From an uncultured euryarchaeote (GTDB taxonomy: Archaea; Thermoplasmatota; Poseidoniia; Poseidoniales; Poseidoniaceae): a stretch of 8,337 bases of DNA. Both the position numbers and the translations under genes were made by a program. Shown here piece after piece: positions 5,905 through 8,337 of the stretch. The stretch's first letter is position 1. The number at the start of each line of letters is the position of its first letter. The stretch is taken from positions 1 to 8,337 of the forward strand of contig CALBJF010000382.1 of assembly GCA_937892665.1 (NCBI GenBank). Direction: 5' to 3'. Below the pieces are notes generated by a model. That model did no database searches and was not told the DNA's origin. It saw nothing but the letters and a program-made list of their open reading frames with translations.

Positions 5905-6426
5905 ATGGCTGAAGGAAACTCATTTGTTGCAGTGGTCAACGACACCACAACCAAGTTGACTCGAACCACGACCGGTGGCAAGGAAAAGACGTACTCCCCG
6001 TCATACAAGACGGTTATTTCAGGTACAAACCATGCTCAATTACTCGGAAAGAAGATCGGCGATGTCATCGAAGGTGTCTTCGTCGGCGAAGGAGAATCCC
6101 TCCTTACTGGCTACAAACTCGAAATTACTGGAGGATCAGACAAAACTGGTACTCCAATGCGTCGTGACCTCGACGGCGGTTCTCGACAAGCAATTCTTGT
6201 TACTGCTTCAACTGGTTTCAAAGGACATTACCTCGTCTCCAAAACCAAGAAAGGTGAAAAGAAGCGTTTCCGTTACAAGCCAGAAGGTATGCGAATGCGC
6301 AGAGTATTCCGTGGAAACACAATCACACAAGATACACGTCAAATCAATATGAAAGTCGTCGATGCAGGAAACATCGGACTTGACACATTGCTCGGTGCGG
6401 GCGAAGGCGCGACACCTGCGGAGTGA
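5905..6426 (+). CDS. rps6e: Small-subunit ribosomal protein eS6
   Basis: Component of the archaeal 30S subunit, shared with eukaryotes and absent from bacteria. The 173-residue protein shows the family core: LLGKKIGDVIEG, then GYKLEITGGSDKTGTPMRRDLDG (about 66-88), the STGFKGHY segment, and KKRFRYKPEGMRMRRVFRGNTITQDTRQINMKVV near the C-terminus, where the RGNTI..D..QIN block is highly conserved. The C-terminal tail (DAGNIGLDTLLGAGEGATPAE) is acidic and small-residue rich. The long phosphorylated C-terminal extension of eukaryotic S6 is absent, as usual in archaea. It is the first gene of a translation cluster, 40 bases before aIF2-gamma. Confidence 0.96.
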   Translation: MAEGNSFVAVVNDTTTKLTRTTTGGKEKTYSPSYKTVISGTNHAQLLGKKIGDVIEGVFVGEGESLLTGYKLEITGGSDKTGTPMRRDLDGGSRQAILVTASTGFKGHYLVSKTKKGEKKRFRYKPEGMRMRRVFRGNTITQDTRQINMKVVDAGNIGLDTLLGAGEGATPAE

Positions 6427-6427
6427 A

Positions 6428-6439
6428 ACCCGAGAGGGT
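6428..6439 (+). other. Short hairpin with a GNRA-type loop between eS6 and aIF2-gamma genes
   Basis: ACCC-GAGA-GGGT forms a four-base-pair stem closing a GAGA tetraloop, one base after the eS6 stop codon and 11 bases before the aIF2-gamma ribosome binding site. It is too short to be compelling alone. It could mark an RNA processing or protein-binding site in the mRNA, or be chance. Confidence 0.25.
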
Positions 6440-6450
6440 CATCGTTGAAT

Positions 6451-6457
6451 AAGGAGG
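6451..6457 (+). promoter_or_regulatory. Strong ribosome binding site (AAGGAGG) of aIF2-gamma
   Basis: AAGGAGG lies nine bases before ATG 6467 and is the strongest such site in the window. An ATG at 6459 is out of frame and only two bases from the site, so it is not the start. Confidence 0.65.
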
Positions 6458-6466
6458 AATGGAAGC

Positions 6467-7705
6467 ATGTCAAGAACGCTTCCATCCCAACCTACAGTTA
6501 ACATTGGCCTTGTTGGACACGTCGATCACGGAAAAACAACTCTTACCCAAGCTCTATCTGGAGTCTGGACTGATACGCATTCTGAAGAACGACGCAGAGG
6601 TATTTCAATCAAATTGGGTTATGCTGATACTGCATTCTACAAAACTGATTCTGGCCAATACTATGCTACAGGCCGCCGTCCAGAAGGTGGGAAAGACATT
6701 GATTCAGAACTTCAGCGAGTTGTATCATTCGTCGATGCCCCTGGTCACGAGACCTTGATGGCAATCATGATCACTGGTGCGTCAATTATGGATGGCGCTA
6801 TGTTAATGGTGGCTGCGAATGAGACATGCCCTCAACCACAAACACGAGAGCACCTGATGGCATTGGAAATTGCGGGAATCAAGAACATCGTTATTGTTCA
6901 AAATAAAATTGACCTTGTCACCAAAGAGAGGGCAATGGAATCTTACAAAGAAATCAAGGATTTTCTAGATGGAACAATTGCTCAAAATGCACCTGTCATT
7001 CCAGTATCTGCTCACCATGATGTAAACCTCGACATCCTAATCGAAGCAATCGAACAAACAATCCCAACTCCAAATCGCCAAGAAGACGAGCGAGCAATAA
7101 TGCATATCGCTCGCTCTTTTGATGTAAATCGACCAGGCACTCGCCCTGCTAAACTGACCGGAGGCGTCATTGGGGGTTCAATTGTCGAGGGTGCGTTCAG
7201 AGAAGGTGATGAAATCATCATTGGACCAGGACGAAAAATCGAACAAGGAAACAAGACAAGATGGGAACCCATTGAAACCACCATTACAAGCATGCAAGGT
7301 GGAGGCGGAAAGCGGGACGTCATGATGGCTGGAGGTTTGTGTGGCCTTGGAACTCTACTCGACCCCTCGATTACAACTGCAGATAACCTCTCTGGCCAGG
7401 TTCTTGCCAAGAAGGGTGAATTACCGACAATTCGAACTGAGTGTTCTATCACAGTGGAACTGATGGATACTATGGTTTCAGGTGATGGAGAAGGAGCTGA
7501 CAAGATATATCCTCTTCGAAACAACGAGATGTTGATGGTAAACGTAGCAACCTCAACATCAGTAGGTGTCGTGAAGGGTGCTGAGAAAGGGAAAGCTACA
7601 CTCCACCTACGACTTCCTATCTGTGCTGATGAAGGTCAACGCGTCTCACTCTCAAGAAGAGTTGGAGCACGATGGAGATTAATTGGTCACGGGACCATCC
7701 AGTGA
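6467..7705 (+). CDS. eif2g: Translation initiation factor aIF2 subunit gamma
   Basis: GTPase subunit of archaeal aIF2, which carries initiator Met-tRNA to the small ribosomal subunit together with the alpha and beta subunits. The 412 residues show the G-domain motifs: GHVDHGKT (17-24), RRRGISIKLGYAD as switch 1 (42-54), DAPGHE (90-95), NKID (146-149) and SAHH (181-184). Two beta-barrel domains follow, including ARSFDVNRPGT, GGVIGGSIVEG and the C-terminal LRLPICADEGQRVSLSRRVGARWRLIGHG typical of the gamma subunit, which separates it from EF-Tu/EF1A and SelB. Length is normal. Residues 51-85, where many homologues carry a four-cysteine zinc knuckle, contain no cysteine. The gene lies between eS6 and a PIN protein, with ribosome binding sites and short gaps consistent with one operon. 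Confidence 0.97.
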   Translation: MSRTLPSQPTVNIGLVGHVDHGKTTLTQALSGVWTDTHSEERRRGISIKLGYADTAFYKTDSGQYYATGRRPEGGKDIDSELQRVVSFVDAPGHETLMAIMITGASIMDGAMLMVAANETCPQPQTREHLMALEIAGIKNIVIVQNKIDLVTKERAMESYKEIKDFLDGTIAQNAPVIPVSAHHDVNLDILIEAIEQTIPTPNRQEDERAIMHIARSFDVNRPGTRPAKLTGGVIGGSIVEGAFREGDEIIIGPGRKIEQGNKTRWEPIETTITSMQGGGGKRDVMMAGGLCGLGTLLDPSITTADNLSGQVLAKKGELPTIRTECSITVELMDTMVSGDGEGADKIYPLRNNEMLMVNVATSTSVGVVKGAEKGKATLHLRLPICADEGQRVSLSRRVGARWRLIGHGTIQ

Positions 7706-7706
7706 G
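7702..7706 (+). promoter_or_regulatory. Ribosome binding site (GTGAG) of the PIN gene overlapping the aIF2-gamma stop
   Basis: GTGAG spans the TGA stop of aIF2-gamma (7703-7705) and lies eight bases before the ATG at 7715. This suggests translational coupling of the two genes. Confidence 0.5.
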
Positions 7707-7714
7707 ATGATGTC

Positions 7715-8089
7715 ATGGGCGATGTGCTCATTGATGCCTGCGGCTGGGTTGCACTAATCGATGCTGGGCTCAATATTGACAGCGCATTGTCTTTAATTAT
7801 TGGACCTCCACACTTTGTACTCCTACCATCAGTATTGGAAGAACTTACACTCATTCAAGAAAAAAGAAATCTAAGAAATACCATCATGCTTGAACTCCTA
7901 CTTCAACGATCAACAATCGTCGAAGAGAAATCTGGACATACGGATGATTTACTCTTAGAACATGCAAGAATAAATGAAATTCCTCTCCTTACGGTTGATG
8001 CAAATCTGAAGCGCAGATGTTTCGAATCAAGTGTTGATGTGATTGAAGTTATGAATCGAAAGAAGTTACGCCTGATAGCCTCTCTATAG
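7715..8089 (+). CDS. Small PIN-domain protein (archaeal Fcf1/VapC-like nuclease family)
   Basis: A 124-residue single-domain protein with the PIN layout: N-terminal strand VLIDACGWVALID carrying D7, a helix with E42/E43 in SVLEELTLI, DD at 77-78 in HTDDLLLEHARIN, and a late strand LLTVDANLKRRC carrying D95. These acidic residues are spaced as expected for a metal-binding nuclease centre. PIN proteins encoded directly after aIF2-gamma are common in archaea and resemble the Fcf1/Utp23 group linked to rRNA processing in eukaryotes; a VapC-type toxin is the alternative. No antitoxin gene sits beside it, which favours a housekeeping RNA-processing role. The start is nine bases after the aIF2-gamma stop. 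RNA polymerase subunit E genes, which often follow in other archaea, are not next here. Confidence 0.82.
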   Translation: MGDVLIDACGWVALIDAGLNIDSALSLIIGPPHFVLLPSVLEELTLIQEKRNLRNTIMLELLLQRSTIVEEKSGHTDDLLLEHARINEIPLLTVDANLKRRCFESSVDVIEVMNRKKLRLIASL

Positions 8090-8206
8090 ACTAGAAATGA
8101 GGATTTGAATATCCGACCCTATTATAATTGGCTTTTCCTATTATACTCAAATAATCTCCACTCATGCAGGTGAGAACTTAAAATACCGTAACAATATCAG
8201 ACTATT
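8090..8206. other. A+T-rich intergenic region after the PIN gene
   Basis: These 117 bases separate the PIN gene from the next partial gene. They contain two TATTATA-like stretches (8120-8127, 8139-8145) and a short T run (8133-8136), which could serve as terminator elements for the eS6 cluster or extra promoter sequence. No hairpin longer than four pairs and no RNA gene is visible. Confidence 0.4.
8178..8185 (+). promoter_or_regulatory. Archaeal TATA box for the TrmB-like gene, consistent with a leaderless mRNA
   Basis: TTAAAATA is centred about 25 bases before ATG 8207, the distance at which archaeal TATA boxes sit from the transcription start. Transcription would then begin at or beside the start codon. 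There is no ribosome binding site just before the ATG, which fits. Confidence 0.55.
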
Positions 8207-8337
8207 ATGGATGAAACAACTACTCACGATTCAACAACCAAAATCCTACATGACTCTCTTTGCGGACAACTTATCCAACTTGGGTTACAGACACAGACTG
8301 CAAGCGTTCTTACATGCCTTCACTTTCATGGAGCCTC
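8207..8337 (+). CDS. N-terminus of a probable TrmB-like helix-turn-helix regulator (3' truncated by window)
   Basis: The frame from ATG 8207 stays open to the window edge (43 codons plus two bases). After a polar Thr-rich start (MDETTTHDST) it reads QLIQLGLQTQTASVLTCLHF followed by HGA. This resembles the first helices of TrmB-type winged-helix regulators, where a pattern like L..LGLs..EA.vY..LL..G is usual. Most of the DNA-binding domain lies outside the window, so the call is tentative. The well-placed TATA box upstream supports it being a real, separately transcribed gene. Confidence 0.5.
   Translation, partial: MDETTTHDSTTKILHDSLCGQLIQLGLQTQTASVLTCLHFHGA

Noticed and set aside
5529..6008. 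Minus-strand open frame spanning the end of cdc6 and the start of eS6
   Set aside because: It is antisense to two confident genes and its composition shows no domain.
6459..6758. Alternative plus-strand frame starting at ATG 6459
   Set aside because: It is a shifted frame inside aIF2-gamma, only two bases from the AAGGAGG site; the GHVDHGKT frame is clearly the coding one.
7012..7524. Minus-strand open frame inside aIF2-gamma
   Set aside because: It is a Ser/Pro-rich shadow of conserved barrel-domain codons with no start signal.

Overview
The window looks like chromosomal DNA from a euryarchaeote. The best guess is a marine Group II (Poseidoniales/Thermoplasmatota-like) lineage. It carries archaeal-type informational genes (eS6, aIF2-gamma, Orc1/Cdc6, Dph2, archaeal Hpt) beside a heterotroph's acyl-CoA dehydrogenase. 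Base composition looks moderate by eye, GGTGA/GAGG-type ribosome binding sites precede several genes, and TTG starts occur. The clade is an inference; the archaeal assignment is firm. There are no tRNA or rRNA genes, insertion sequences or CRISPR arrays.

Left part (1-2354). The 3' end of a gene runs in from the left edge and may be the tail of a CCA-adding/poly(A) polymerase-like protein. It is followed by a 321-residue protein with two EF-hand calcium loops, five tandem 9-residue repeats and a C-terminal domain I do not recognise. That gene ends back to back, with no spacer, against an acyl-CoA dehydrogenase gene on the minus strand.

Middle (2355-5837). A 119-base divergent region separates the dehydrogenase from a plus-strand series: a GcvH-like protein that appears to lack the lipoyl lysine, hypoxanthine/guanine phosphoribosyltransferase (hpt), the diphthamide synthase subunit dph2 (overlapping hpt by one base), and an Orc1/Cdc6 replication initiator 67 bases further on.

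Right part (5838-8337). A translation cluster holds ribosomal protein eS6, initiation factor aIF2-gamma and a small PIN-domain protein. All are closely spaced with recognisable ribosome binding sites. This order (eIF2-gamma followed by a PIN protein) is familiar from archaeal chromosomes. A 117-base A+T-rich intergenic region follows, with a well-placed TATA element. The window ends in the first 43 codons of a gene whose N-terminus resembles TrmB-type helix-turn-helix regulators.

Most of the window is conserved housekeeping, and no obviously new multigene system is present. The points most worth following up are the EF-hand/nonapeptide-repeat protein, the GcvH-like protein without the canonical lysine, the aIF2-gamma without zinc-knuckle cysteines, and the sensor-1 substitution in Orc1/Cdc6.
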